Of a stretch of 36,053 bases of DNA, positions 24,697 through 33,754 are shown piece by piece. Every line of letters starts with the position of its first letter. Position 1 is the stretch's first letter. The notes beneath the pieces were generated by a model, which was given only the letters and a program-made list of their open reading frames with translations, was not told where the DNA came from and made no database searches. The DNA lies in the NCBI GenBank assembly GCA_902613475.1, contig CACMHG010000020.1:1-36053 (forward strand), given 5' to 3'. The position numbers and the translations under genes are program-made. The DNA comes from K189A clade bacterium (GTDB lineage Bacteria; Pseudomonadota; Gammaproteobacteria; Pseudomonadales; Azotimanducaceae).

Positions 24697-26517
24697 CTAC
24701 TCGTGCAGCGTATTGTAGATCTGGTGAGCAATGGTGCCACTTATTCCTGGCACTTTCGCCAGCTCTTCAGCGCTCGCACCTCGAATACCCGCTGGACTGC
24801 CAAAGTGCATGAGCAGCTGCCGTCTCCTTTTCGGACCAACACCCACAATCTCCTCCAGCTCGCTCTGATTGCGTTTTTTGCCACGTCTGGCGCGGTGTCC
24901 TGAGATCGCGAACCGGTGCGCCTCGTCTCTAATATGCTGAAGAAGATGCGCGGCTTCGGAACGCCCGTTGATGACGATTTCATTCTCGCCCAAAAAGTAG
25001 CGCTCAGAGCCAGAAATGCGCTCAACGCCCTTGGCGATGCCAAGGGTTTTCACTGAATCTACCTGGAGTTCCTTCAAAACGGCTAGTGCGCGCCTGACCT
25101 GGCCAAGTCCACCATCAATGATCAGTAGATCGGGCATCTCTCCCTCACCCTTGATCAAGCGCGTGTATCGTCGCCGCAGGGCTTGCTCCATGGCCGCATA
25201 GTCATCCCCCGCCGTGATGCCATCAATATTGAAGCGGCGGTACTGAGAATTCAAAGGACCGCCAGTATCAAATACGACGCAGGAGGCGACGGTGGCCTCG
25301 CCCATGGTGTGACTGATATCGAAACACTCGAGGCGCTGAGGTATTTCGTCGAGTCCAACCGCGTCCTGCAGATCCTGAAACCGAGCCAGCATGTGACTTT
25401 TGCCAGCCAGATGGCTACGCAGATTGAGTTGGGCATTGTCCTTCGCCAATGAGAGCCAGCGCGCCCGCTGACCGCGGACATCCTTTGTCAGCTGAACGGC
25501 GCGGCTCGCTTTTTCATTGAGAGCCTGATCAAGCGCCTCGTAATCCGTTGATAGGTCACTGACCAATATGGACTTAGGGATCTCACGCTGGACCGAAGCG
25601 AAATAGTACTGACCAATAAAAGCCTGCATAAATTCACCGGGAGTCAGGGACAAGTCATTTTTGTTGTAATAGGTGCGCTGGCCTAGAACTCGTCCTGCGC
25701 GCACAAAAATGCCTTGAACGCAGTTTTGGCCTGCCTCTTCGGCGTAGCCAAATACGTCCACGTCGCCTGCTGCACCGTGCACATATTGGCGTTCTTGCAG
25801 TTTTTGAAGCTGTAGTATCTGGTCTCTGTATTTCGCCGCCCGCTCGTAATCCATTTTTGCGGCTGCGGCCTCCATTTTCCGTTTGAACTGATCGAGAACG
25901 TCAATGCTCTTGCCTTGCAAAAACAAAATCGCCAGCTCTACGTCCTCTGCATATTCCTCTTCGGAAACTAAACCCACACAGGGTGCGCTACACCGTTGTA
26001 TCTGGTGCTGTAAGCAAGGCCGTGATCGGTTTTTAAAGTAGCTCTCTTCACACTGACGGATTTGAAAAAGCTTTTGCAAGACATTGAGACTGTCTCGCAC
26101 TGCTGCCGCCGAAGGGAAGGGGCCAAAGTACTTACCCTCTCCTTTTTTTAGTCCACGGTGAAAGGAAAGTCGCGGATAGGTCGATTGAGTCGACAAGTGC
26201 ACAAATGGATAGGATTTATCGTCCCGCAAAAGAATGTTGTAGGGAGGTCTATCGGTTTTGATCAAACTCTGCTCGAGCAGCAGTGCCTCTGTTTCGCTCT
26301 TTGTCACGGTTGTTTCAATACGATGTATCTTCGCGACCATGGCCATGGTTTTGGTCGCTAAACCTGAGGCGCGAAAATAGCTGGATACTCGATTTTTTAG
26401 GTTCCGAGCCTTACCCACATACAGCACCTTGCCCTGGCTATCGAACATTCGATAAACCCCGGGCTTGCGGGTCAAAGTTTTTAGAAATTGCTCGGCATCG
26501 AAGGCAGCGTCGTCCAT
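24697..26517 (-). CDS. uvrC: UvrABC excinuclease subunit C
   Basis: Protein of 606 residues from the ATG at 26515-26517 (MDDAAFDAEQFLKTLTRKPG); a longer frame to 26565 adds 16 residues absent from the family. Domains: GIY-YIG nuclease (about 18-95, GVYRMFDSQGKVLYVGKARN), a Cys cluster (about 150-175), UVR motif (about 200-235), the RNase H-like 5' nuclease domain (about 380-540, with ECFDISHTMGEATVASCVVF and IIDGGLGQ) and a C-terminal helix-hairpin-helix pair (VGPKRRRQLLMHFGS, VPGISGTIAHQIY). It makes both incisions in nucleotide excision repair. It is upstream of pgsA and downstream of a glycosylase gene, so two DNA repair genes are consecutive. Confidence 0.97.
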   Translation of the reverse strand: MDDAAFDAEQFLKTLTRKPGVYRMFDSQGKVLYVGKARNLKNRVSSYFRASGLATKTMAMVAKIHRIETTVTKSETEALLLEQSLIKTDRPPYNILLRDDKSYPFVHLSTQSTYPRLSFHRGLKKGEGKYFGPFPSAAAVRDSLNVLQKLFQIRQCEESYFKNRSRPCLQHQIQRCSAPCVGLVSEEEYAEDVELAILFLQGKSIDVLDQFKRKMEAAAAKMDYERAAKYRDQILQLQKLQERQYVHGAAGDVDVFGYAEEAGQNCVQGIFVRAGRVLGQRTYYNKNDLSLTPGEFMQAFIGQYYFASVQREIPKSILVSDLSTDYEALDQALNEKASRAVQLTKDVRGQRARWLSLAKDNAQLNLRSHLAGKSHMLARFQDLQDAVGLDEIPQRLECFDISHTMGEATVASCVVFDTGGPLNSQYRRFNIDGITAGDDYAAMEQALRRRYTRLIKGEGEMPDLLIIDGGLGQVRRALAVLKELQVDSVKTLGIAKGVERISGSERYFLGENEIVINGRSEAAHLLQHIRDEAHRFAISGHRARRGKKRNQSELEEIVGVGPKRRRQLLMHFGSPAGIRGASAEELAKVPGISGTIAHQIYNTLHE

Positions 26518-26580
26518 GCCGAAACTATAGCGGCGGGCAGGCACCCAGACCACTAAAGAGCGCAAACAACGGTTAGACGG

Positions 26581-27231
26581 TCATCGACTTAAAAGCGACC
26601 GAGCGTAAGCAATGACGGAGTCGAACATATCTTTAGTAAGGCGCCCGGTGTTCACATTCAGCCGACTCGGGTGAAAGCTCGTCAGCATGAACACGTTATC
26701 CCGCACCTGTAAACGCAAGTCATGGGCAAAGGGCATTGCAGGCAATTCTAAGAGCCCGTGGAGGGATTCGTAGGCATCCCGCCCCAAACACAGAATGACA
26801 CGATTTTTCGTGCGGCGGTTTGGCAAGAAGCTCTCGAGTTCTCTCGCCAGAAACTTCTCACAATTACGCTTCTCTCGACCAAGCGGACGATTCCCTGGAG
26901 GAACACATTTCACGATATTGGTGATGACCGCCCCGCGTAAGCGGGCTTGTTCTGAGCGGTAGTCTGTGGCGAAGCCATGACGATGCAAACTTTCAAATAA
27001 GAACGCGCCACTAGCATCGCCCACAAAGCCTTTGCCGGTGCGACCAGCACCAGCGAGACCCGGAGCCAACCCAATGATCATCAACCTTGGTCGCGAAGCG
27101 CCCCAGCAAGGCACAGGGGCACACCAATAGTCGGGATGCAGGCGCTTCAGATGGGCTTGGTGATTCACCAGGCGGACGCAGTCACGGCAGGCAACAACAT
27201 CGGGCAGCGCACTGGGAGGGGCAGGTTTCAT
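26581..27231 (-). CDS. Uracil-DNA glycosylase, family 4/5 (UdgB-like), with Fe-S cluster
   Basis: Protein of 216 residues from the ATG at 27229-27231; an in-frame TTG two codons earlier is less likely. The active-site loop GLAPGLAGAGRTGKGFVGD (about 53-71) is characteristic of family 5 enzymes, which lack the Asp/Asn of other families; motif B is SFHPSRLN near the C-terminus. Four Cys match an iron-sulfur site: C-R-D-C near residues 15-18 and two Cys 16 apart in KCVPPGNRPLGREKRNC. Such enzymes remove uracil and other deaminated bases. The gene sits between gacA and uvrC, a position normally empty in gammaproteobacteria, and likely shares a transcript with uvrC (63-base gap). Confidence 0.88.
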   Translation of the reverse strand: MKPAPPSALPDVVACRDCVRLVNHQAHLKRLHPDYWCAPVPCWGASRPRLMIIGLAPGLAGAGRTGKGFVGDASGAFLFESLHRHGFATDYRSEQARLRGAVITNIVKCVPPGNRPLGREKRNCEKFLARELESFLPNRRTKNRVILCLGRDAYESLHGLLELPAMPFAHDLRLQVRDNVFMLTSFHPSRLNVNTGRLTKDMFDSVIAYARSLLSR

Positions 27232-27438
27232 ACCCAAGTCTAGGACAATTCCCCTCTTCCGAGAAAGTCTTGGCGCATAACCCGCTCACGCAGACTTATC
27301 GTTATCCCTGATTCCTAACGTGGCAGCCAAGGCACCATCACTCTGAGAGCGCGCTGCAAGCGGTCCTTTACGGCTTGGCAGCACGGAGACCTCCTCGCCG
27401 CTGCCAGTTTCGCGAATGCCGAGCTCAATAACGTTGTG

Positions 27439-28023
27439 TCACACCGCCAACAGGGTTAACGGGACATCACTTTTAACCCCGAGTTTTTCAAAAACGCGGT
27501 ATCGGTAGCTGTTAACGGTTTTAGCAGACAGATTCAGCGAATCCGCAATCACGTTGGGACTCTTGCAACCCAAAACCATGAGCATTACCTGCACTTCCCG
27601 CACCGATAAGAGTTGAAAGGGATTATCCGACAGGTCGCCATAGGCGAACCGGGCCAGGTCGTGGGCGATAGCCTCAGATATGTAGCGCCGACCAAAGCGA
27701 ATCTTATACAGGGCTTTTTCGAATTCCTGCGGTTCGATGTCTTTCCCTAAGTAGCCATCGATGCCAGCACGCATGGCGTGCAGGGGCATAGGCTGCGTGG
27801 TCCAGTTCGTCAACGCGACAACACGAGTCCCCAAATGCATCTGCTGAATGCGCCGCAACACCTCGAACCCAGACATGTCCGGCGTGTACTGCGCCACATA
27901 TTCCACTGCTGCGCCACCGGCATCCACTTCTGCCGCTAGCGTAAACCCCCCGATTCCATCGATCAATTTCACCATACCAGCCCGAAAAAGGCTGTGATGA
28001 TCAGCAAGCAATATACTTGTCAT
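27439..28023 (-). CDS. gacA: GacA/UvrY-like response regulator lacking the phosphoacceptor segment
   Basis: Protein of 194 residues from the ATG at 28021-28023. It matches GacA/UvrY along its length: ILLADHHSLFRAG at the start, RYISEAIAHDLARFA, LLSVREVQVMLMVLGC and a LuxR-type helix-turn-helix with LSAKTVNSYRYRVFEKLGV. The receiver is damaged. The second acidic residue is His9 (ADHH for the usual VDDH). Where homologues read PDVVLMDVxMPxxxG, this protein has only QYTPDMSGFEV, an in-frame loss of about ten residues that removes the phosphoacceptor Asp. The C-terminus ends at LTLLAV where homologues continue with Arg-His-Gly; the stop is TGA followed by a His codon, as if CGA had mutated. It is upstream of udg-uvrC-pgsA, the classical gacA position. 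It may be phosphorylation-independent or decaying. Confidence 0.85.
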   Translation of the reverse strand: MTSILLADHHSLFRAGMVKLIDGIGGFTLAAEVDAGGAAVEYVAQYTPDMSGFEVLRRIQQMHLGTRVVALTNWTTQPMPLHAMRAGIDGYLGKDIEPQEFEKALYKIRFGRRYISEAIAHDLARFAYGDLSDNPFQLLSVREVQVMLMVLGCKSPNVIADSLNLSAKTVNSYRYRVFEKLGVKSDVPLTLLAV

Positions 28024-28215
28024 AACGAAAGCCCCATTTTGGTAGGACAATCGACGATAGGCGGCATTTAATCCTTATTCAAACGGTTAGAATCACTATG
28101 GCTAATTTCTTACACCTTTTTGCGAATCGCACCCCATTTTTATGGCCATTTACTCGCAATAACGACTTGCGCTACGAGTAATGCCGCCAACGCAGCAAGG
28201 CTTTAAAAGTATGGG

Positions 28216-29397
28216 TTATGAAAAAGCCTGCAAACCCGTCTGAGCCCTGCCCAAAATCAGAGCGTGAATATCGTGGGTGCCCTCGTAGGTGTTAACCGTC
28301 TCGAGATTCATGACGTGGCGGATTACAGGGTACTCGTCAGAGATGCCGTTGCCGCCGTGCATATCCCTGGCGACTCTGGCCACGTCTAGTGCCTTGCCGC
28401 AGTTGTTGCGCTTCATCAGCGAGATATTTTCAATGGGCAACGTTCCTTCGTCGAGCATCCTGCCCATACGCAGGCACCCTTGCAGCCCTAATGCGATTTC
28501 GGTTTGCATGTCTGCGAGTTTCTTTTGTATCAGCTGGTTGGCGGCCAACGGGCGACCAAATTGCGTGCGCTCGAGCGTGTAGGTGCGAGCCGCATGCCAG
28601 CAAGCCTCGGCCGCACCCATGGCGCCCCAGGCAATGCCGTAACGAGCGCGATTCAAACACCCAAATGGCCCCGCTAATCCTTTGACGTTGGGCAGTAGAT
28701 TTTCCTCAGGAACAAATACATCCTCCAGCACGATTTGGCCGGTGACAGAAGCCCGCAGGCTCATCTTTCCTTCGATTTTTGGTGTACTGAACCCCTGAAA
28801 TGAGCGCTCAACGATGAAGCCGCGAATCTCGCCGTCTAGTTTCGCCCAAACAACCGCCAAATCAGCGATGGGAGAATTGGTGATCCACATCTTGGCGCCG
28901 TTCATCACGAAGCCGCCATCGACGCGCTTGGCGTTAGTGACCATGCTGCTGGGATCAGAGCCATGGTCGGGTTCCGTCAATCCAAAACAGCCCACCCATT
29001 CGCCGGTCGCGAGCCTTGGTAGGTATTTCTCCCTCTGCTGTTCATTGCCAAAAGCGTGGATGGGGTGCATTACTAAGGACGACTGCACGCTCATCGCCGA
29101 ACGGTACCCAGAGTCTACGCGCTCTACCTCGCGAGCCATGATGCCGTAGGAAACATAGTTTACGTTCGCGCACCCATATTTTTCAGGCAGCGTCGCGCCG
29201 AGCATACCCATCGCACCAAACTCATTCATGATCTCGCGGTCAAAGTTCTCATTGCGAAACGCGTCGCGCACCCGGCTTAAGAGCTTGTCCTGGGCATAGT
29301 CGCGGGCCGAACTTTGGATCATTCTCTCTTCTTCGGTAAATTGATCCTGAAGTTGAAAAGGATCGTCCCAGGCAAACGGCGCTTTATCATTACTCAT
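28216..29397 (-). CDS. gcdH: Glutaryl-CoA dehydrogenase
   Basis: Protein of 393 residues from the ATG at 29395-29397, preceded by GAGGAAG. Acyl-CoA dehydrogenase motifs are [17 protein letters not shown] (FAD/substrate region) and the catalytic Glu372 in [20 protein letters not shown], the C-terminal sequence specific to Gcd[19 protein letters not shown] (about 82-99) contains the Arg that binds the glutaryl carboxylate. The enzyme oxidises and decarboxylates glutaryl-CoA to crotonyl-CoA in lysine, tryptophan and benzoate degradation. It is divergent from a second acyl-CoA dehydrogenase over a 170-base spacer. The usual LysR partner and CoA transferase are not adjacent. Confidence 0.93.
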   Translation of the reverse strand: MSNDKAPFAWDDPFQLQDQFTEEERMIQSSARDYAQDKLLSRVRDAFRNENFDREIMNEFGAMGMLGATLPEKYGCANVNYVSYGIMAREVERVDSGYRSAMSVQSSLVMHPIHAFGNEQQREKYLPRLATGEWVGCFGLTEPDHGSDPSSMVTNAKRVDGGFVMNGAKMWITNSPIADLAVVWAKLDGEIRGFIVERSFQGFSTPKIEGKMSLRASVTGQIVLEDVFVPEENLLPNVKGLAGPFGCLNRARYGIAWGAMGAAEACWHAARTYTLERTQFGRPLAANQLIQKKLADMQTEIALGLQGCLRMGRMLDEGTLPIENISLMKRNNCGKALDVARVARDMHGGNGISDEYPVIRHVMNLETVNTYEGTHDIHALILGRAQTGLQAFS

Positions 29398-29567
29398 GCG
29401 TGCTTCCTCTGTGTGAGGGCGCAAGGCTAATGCAGCGGCCCAGTCTCTGCAACGAAATGACCAACGGGCAAGCTTGTGCCCAAGTTTTTGATTGCCTGCT
29501 CTTTAAGCACACTTCGACGCGTCCGACCTGCCGCGCTATCATTCGACCTCACCTGAAAGGAAAGCCC

Positions 29568-30752
29568 ATGAACATAGCTGCCACTCTGCCTTCGGCCATG
29601 GATGAAGACACCTTAGAACAGCTGATCGACGTGGTCAGAAAATTCGTTAACGAGCGGCTAATCCCGCTTGAGGCACAAGTAGCGGAAGAGGACCGCATCC
29701 CGGCAGAAATCGTCCAAGAAATGCGCGAGATGGGACTATTTGGGTTGACCATTCCTCAACAATACGGAGGGATTGGGCTTAATACCTATGAAGAATGCCG
29801 CGTCGTCATGGAGCTTGGGCGCACCTCCCCGGCATTTCGGTCAATCTTCGGCACCAATAACGGCATTGGCTCTCAAGGACTCGTCATGGACGGCACAGAG
29901 GAACAGAAAGCCTACTTTTTGCCGAAATTCGCCAGTGGCGAGATCATAGGATCGTTCGCCTTGACAGAGCCGGATGCTGGATCCGATGCAGGATCTCTGG
30001 CAACCAAGGCCGTCAGAGATGGCGACGACTTTGTTCTCAATGGCACGAAGCGTTACATCACGAACGCTCCCAGCGCCCAACTCTTTACCGTGTTCGCCCG
30101 CACCGATCAGGACGCGCCGGGCGCCAAGGGTGTAAGTGCATTTTTAGTAGGGGCTGACACCGCTGGCATTACTTTAGGCGCACCCAATGCAAAAATGGGG
30201 CAAAAAGGCGCTCATGTCTGCGACGTAATATTCGAAGACTGTCGGGTGCCCGCTGACCGCCTGCTCGGTGGGCCGGAGAAACTCAACAAGGGCTTCCAAA
30301 GCGCCATGAAGACCCTCGATCGCGGCAGGATCCATATCAGCGCCCTTTCCGTAGGATGCGCAGAAAGACTTATTGATTTATGCCTAGGCTATGGCAAGGA
30401 GCGCAAGCAGTTTGGACAACCGATTGCTGAGTTCCAACTACTCCAAGGCATGATCGCAGACTGTAAGGCAGAAAGTTACGCTGCCAAGTGCATGGTTCTT
30501 GATACCGCGACACGCAGAGATGCAGGCGAAGCCGTCAACACGCTTGCATCGTGCTGCAAGCTTTTTGCCACTGAAATGGTAGGGCGTGTCGCCGACAAAG
30601 CTGTGCAGTTTCACGGCGGGGCCGGTTATATGGAGGAATATGCGGTCGCTCGGTTTTATAAAGACGTGCGCTTGTTTCGTATTTACGAGGGAACGAGCCA
30701 AATTCAGCAAACGATTATTGCCCGCAACCTGCTGCGCGACTACGACGGCTAG
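29568..30752 (+). CDS. Acyl-CoA dehydrogenase
   Basis: Protein of 394 residues from the ATG at 29568 behind AAAGGAAAG; the frame stays open back to 29400, but the upstream part is not dehydrogenase-like. Motifs: LTIPQQYGGIGLNTYE, IGSFALTEPDAGSDAG (about 125-140), MKTLDRGRIHISALSVG, QFHGGAGYMEEY and Glu374 in RIYEGTSQIQQTIIARN, the catalytic base at the position used by short- and medium-chain enzymes. It introduces the alpha,beta double bond of an acyl-CoA and passes electrons to ETF. Chain-length preference is not evident. It may share a divergent promoter region with gcdH. Confidence 0.92.
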   Translation: MNIAATLPSAMDEDTLEQLIDVVRKFVNERLIPLEAQVAEEDRIPAEIVQEMREMGLFGLTIPQQYGGIGLNTYEECRVVMELGRTSPAFRSIFGTNNGIGSQGLVMDGTEEQKAYFLPKFASGEIIGSFALTEPDAGSDAGSLATKAVRDGDDFVLNGTKRYITNAPSAQLFTVFARTDQDAPGAKGVSAFLVGADTAGITLGAPNAKMGQKGAHVCDVIFEDCRVPADRLLGGPEKLNKGFQSAMKTLDRGRIHISALSVGCAERLIDLCLGYGKERKQFGQPIAEFQLLQGMIADCKAESYAAKCMVLDTATRRDAGEAVNTLASCCKLFATEMVGRVADKAVQFHGGAGYMEEYAVARFYKDVRLFRIYEGTSQIQQTIIARNLLRDYDG

Positions 30753-30777
30753 CGACGTTAGCCCTGGGAGTCATCAT

Positions 30778-31608
30778 TTATTGAGTCACACAACTGGGCT
30801 TACGCGCTTCATTGATTTGGTCGCGTAAGTTCTTTGCGGCGAGAGCCGCCTGCGCCGCAAAATCAAAACCATTCCCGGCGTAAATAATGCTCCGAGAGCT
30901 TGAGATACAAAGGCCGTACCCATCAGCGTCTAGGCCCATTTTCAACACGGATTCGACATCACCGCCTTGAGCCCCCACACCCGGCACTAATAGCGGCAGG
31001 TCGCCAATAACGCGTCGCACCCTGCCAAGCTCTTCCGGGAAAGTCGCACCTGTAACGAGCATGCACTGATTGTTTTTGTCCCACTCACGAACCTTACGAG
31101 CCACGGACAGGTATAACGGTTCATTGTTCAAGGGGACGGCTTGAATCCAGTCACTGCTTGGGTTGCTGGTACGGCAAAGCACAATCACGCCGCGGTCGGT
31201 GTAATCGAGATACGGTGAGATACTTTCGTACCCCAAGTATGGGCTAACGGTTACCGCGTCCGCACCGAAGCGTTCAAAAACCTCCTTGGCATAGAGCGCC
31301 GCTGTACTGCCTACATCACCCCGCTTGGCATCTAGGATTACGGGTATTTCGGGATAGTTACGCTGAATATAGGCGATCAGTTTGGCCAGTTGATCCTCTG
31401 CACCGACCGCAGCAAAGTGAGCCGCCTGGGGTTTAAACGCACAGACATAGGGTGCGGTGGCGTCAACAATGCCGGTGCCAAACGCTAAATACGGTTCTTC
31501 TTCGTCATGAAGATGTGCCGGTATCTTTGCGACTTCTGGGTCAATACCGACACAAACCAGTGAATTTTTGGAACGCCAGACTTGCCGCAATCTCTCGTGA
31601 AAACTCAT
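30778..31608 (-). CDS. pyrF: Orotidine 5'-phosphate decarboxylase, type 2 subfamily
   Basis: Protein of 276 residues, longer than the roughly 230-240 of the E. coli type. It begins with SLVCVGIDPEVAKIPAHL, has the catalytic DAKRGDVGSTAALYA motif (about 92-106), the VTVSPYLGYESISPYL stretch and LLVPGVGAQGGD (about 208-219), together typical of the type 2 subfamily. It makes UMP from OMP, the last step of de novo pyrimidine synthesis. Its ATG overlaps the riboflavin synthase stop as ATGA, so the two are translationally coupled on one transcript. The enzyme call is certain; use of the type 2 form is a point of interest for lineage. Confidence 0.94.
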   Translation of the reverse strand: MSFHERLRQVWRSKNSLVCVGIDPEVAKIPAHLHDEEEPYLAFGTGIVDATAPYVCAFKPQAAHFAAVGAEDQLAKLIAYIQRNYPEIPVILDAKRGDVGSTAALYAKEVFERFGADAVTVSPYLGYESISPYLDYTDRGVIVLCRTSNPSSDWIQAVPLNNEPLYLSVARKVREWDKNNQCMLVTGATFPEELGRVRRVIGDLPLLVPGVGAQGGDVESVLKMGLDADGYGLCISSSRSIIYAGNGFDFAAQAALAAKNLRDQINEARKPSCVTQ

Positions 31609-32267
31609 GCAACTGATCCAGAGCTGGCTTGTTGCATCATCGCTTCACGCATTTGCGGATCCTGCATTACGCGCTCTATGGTCTCAACAATTGTCTGGGT
31701 TTGGCTGTCGACTTCAATATTCACTCTGTCGCCTAAAGATATCCTTCCAAGCGTTGTGCGTTCAATGGTTTCTGGGATTAGGCTTATGGAAAACGTGCTC
31801 GCCGCTCGATCGACAGAAGAGACCGTAATGCTCGCCCCGTCTACCCCTACATAGCCTTTATGCAGCACAAACTTCATCCACTGGGGATCGAGATCAAACG
31901 TTAGCACTCGATCGTGACCTTCATTGTGCAATCCGCAAAGCGAGGCGGTGGCGGTTACGTGACCCGAAACAATATGCCCTCCAACCTCGTCGCCTACCCT
32001 AAAGGAGCGCTCAACATTAACCTGTGTTCCTGGGCAAATTTCTCCCAAATTCGTTGTCTTTAAGGTTTCCTTTATGATGTCAAAACAGACTCGCCCGTTG
32101 TCACCGGCCCTAGTTACCGTAAGACAAGTGCCGTTTACCGCTACCGAAGCACCAAGTTCAATACCATCTGCCAGGTCGCCCATGGCAAGTTCGATACGGC
32201 TCAAATCAACTTCTGATTCCACGCCAACTACGGCTACCAAGCCTTGAACGATTCCAGTAAACACCAT
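31605..32267 (-). CDS. ribE: Riboflavin synthase, alpha chain
   Basis: Protein of 220 residues from the ATG at 32265-32267, with AGGAG upstream (a longer frame reaches 32288 but lacks support). It is a tandem repeat of two lumazine-binding barrels: MVFTGIVQGLV and VNGTCLTVT in the first (1-97), KGYVGVDGASITVSSV and SLIPETIERTTLG in the second (98-200). It dismutates two 6,7-dimethyl-8-ribityllumazine molecules to riboflavin. No FMN riboswitch is visible upstream, and the terminator of the TPR gene ends about 20 bases from its start. Downstream it overlaps pyrF by four bases. The gene is called ribC or ribE in different species. Confidence 0.95.
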   Translation of the reverse strand: MVFTGIVQGLVAVVGVESEVDLSRIELAMGDLADGIELGASVAVNGTCLTVTRAGDNGRVCFDIIKETLKTTNLGEICPGTQVNVERSFRVGDEVGGHIVSGHVTATASLCGLHNEGHDRVLTFDLDPQWMKFVLHKGYVGVDGASITVSSVDRAASTFSISLIPETIERTTLGRISLGDRVNIEVDSQTQTIVETIERVMQDPQMREAMMQQASSGSVA

Positions 32268-32286
32268 TCGACTCCTATATTTTTGC

Positions 32287-32314
32287 AAAAAAAAGCCGGT
32301 CTATGACCGGCTTT
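32287..32314 (-). terminator. Rho-independent terminator of the TonB operon
   Basis: On the minus strand AAAGCCGGTC, loop ATA, GACCGGCTTT and then a run of T (complement of the A tract at 32287-32294). The 10-bp perfect stem lies 26 bases after the TPR gene stop at 32340. It ends the ExbB-ExbD-TonB-TPR operon and separates it from ribE on the same strand. Confidence 0.93.
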
Positions 32315-32339
32315 GACACAATCAAGACCCAACAGATGA

Positions 32340-33734
32340 CTAGCCGGCGGCAGCCAACTGCTTCAAACGCTCCGTCTCACGGTCAATAAAGGTAATCCAC
32401 TGACCGCATACGCGCTGATTCGGTTTGTCGTCTGATCGTCGAGCAACTCGACGACATTGCACAAAGGAATCTCTCGCGGCTGTCAGCTTATCTAAGTTGT
32501 ACTGACACATACCCTTAACGATATGCACCGATTGCTCCTTGCGCAGGCCACCCTTATCCAGGGCACCAGAGGCTGAATCGACACAGCGGTCATACTGGTC
32601 ATCTTCCAAGTACAGGTATGAAAGGCGCTCATAGATTCTTCCGTCGTCGGCAAGTTTTGCCGCCTCTTCGAAAACCTCGATAGCGTTATCAACCTCTTGC
32701 GCCAACTGCCAAGCTTGGCCTAGTGACTGCAGAATTGTGGAATCGCGTTCAATCGCCTCGGCTTTAAAGCCGGCGACCAGCACTTTTGCGGCGCGGTAGG
32801 GTACCTCTTCCTGCATCAACAAACCGGCAAGATTCGTAAAATCGCTTTTCTTCTCCAAGAAGCCAGCAGTATAGGCTGCCTCTAATGAATACATCTGCTC
32901 TTTCTCATAGCCTTCCTGGCCATAGACCCCGGCAAGCCTTACCCAGTGTTCACGTTTGGGGAACTTCTCGACCAGTATTTTCAGCGTTTCAATAACGTTG
33001 GGCCAATCTTCTTTTTCGAAGTACAGGAATGTCAGCAAACTCCACTGCTGCTCTTTGACCGTGGTGCCACGCTCCTCAGCAATTTGAATCCCTAACTCCA
33101 TTTGCTCAATGGCTTTGTCAAAGTCCTTCATCTGATAGTAGACAGTGGCCATAAAAAACCGAGGATCCGCTGAGGGGTTTTGCGCCTTGGAAATCCAGAT
33201 CTCCATGTACTTCAGCGCGTCGTCGTAGTTCTCTTGCACATAGCTTAGCTGCGCGACGGTATAGAGCGTCGTGGTCTCTAGACCTACTGGAATCTTCTCT
33301 CCCTGAGAAACAACAATCTTGTATTCGCGCAATGCGCCGTTGTAATCCTCTTTAAGGTAATAGATGTATCCCAGCATGTTATGCAGGTTTGCTATTTCAT
33401 TCTCGTTGTAGCGTCTTGAACGCTCCAGCGCCTCTTGGATTTCTAACAGGGCGCCATCTAGATCCTTGGCATCGATCAATTCTTGCCCTGCGCCAAGCTT
33501 TTTGTAGACCGCCTCACTCAGAGACGGAATACGGCGTGTCTTCTGCTTTTTCTCTGGGGCTTCTTGAGCAACCGCCTCAGCTGCGCCTAGATTGCCCGCT
33601 AATTCAACAAAAGGGCTGGCGAGCCCCAAAAGAGCAAGGGTCACAACCGTGAGGACCGCGTTACGCGCTTTGCTCAAGAGAGTCTTGGCTGCGCCATCTC
33701 GCTGTCTTTGTTTGATCTTTGTCGTATCGGTCAT
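32340..33734 (-). CDS. TPR-repeat protein of the TonB/ExbBD operon
   Basis: Protein of 464 residues. A positively charged start is followed by one hydrophobic stretch (about 25-50, VLTVVTLALLGLASPFVEL) that may be an uncleaved anchor or a signal peptide ending near AVAQEA, so the body is periplasmic. About eight TPR-like helical repeats follow; examples are NMLGYIYYLKEDYNGALREY, FMATVYYQMKDFDKAIEQME and LSYLYLEDDQYDRCVDSA. TPR proteins of this type are the last gene of ExbB-ExbD-TonB clusters in marine gammaproteobacteria and are thought to help TonB-dependent transport. It begins 20 bases after tonB. No enzymatic motif seen. Confidence 0.88.
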   Translation of the reverse strand: MTDTTKIKQRQRDGAAKTLLSKARNAVLTVVTLALLGLASPFVELAGNLGAAEAVAQEAPEKKQKTRRIPSLSEAVYKKLGAGQELIDAKDLDGALLEIQEALERSRRYNENEIANLHNMLGYIYYLKEDYNGALREYKIVVSQGEKIPVGLETTTLYTVAQLSYVQENYDDALKYMEIWISKAQNPSADPRFFMATVYYQMKDFDKAIEQMELGIQIAEERGTTVKEQQWSLLTFLYFEKEDWPNVIETLKILVEKFPKREHWVRLAGVYGQEGYEKEQMYSLEAAYTAGFLEKKSDFTNLAGLLMQEEVPYRAAKVLVAGFKAEAIERDSTILQSLGQAWQLAQEVDNAIEVFEEAAKLADDGRIYERLSYLYLEDDQYDRCVDSASGALDKGGLRKEQSVHIVKGMCQYNLDKLTAARDSFVQCRRVARRSDDKPNQRVCGQWITFIDRETERLKQLAAAG

Positions 33735-33754
33735 CGCTCAAACAACTCCTGATT

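Noticed and set aside
27439..27441. gacA TGA as a second selenocysteine codon
   Set aside because: No hairpin of SECIS type follows, there is no redox motif, and homologues have Arg at this position.
29400..29567. 56-residue N-terminal extension of the second acyl-CoA dehydrogenase
   Set aside because: It overlaps the promoter region divergent from gcdH, and AAAGGAAAG supports the ATG at 29568.
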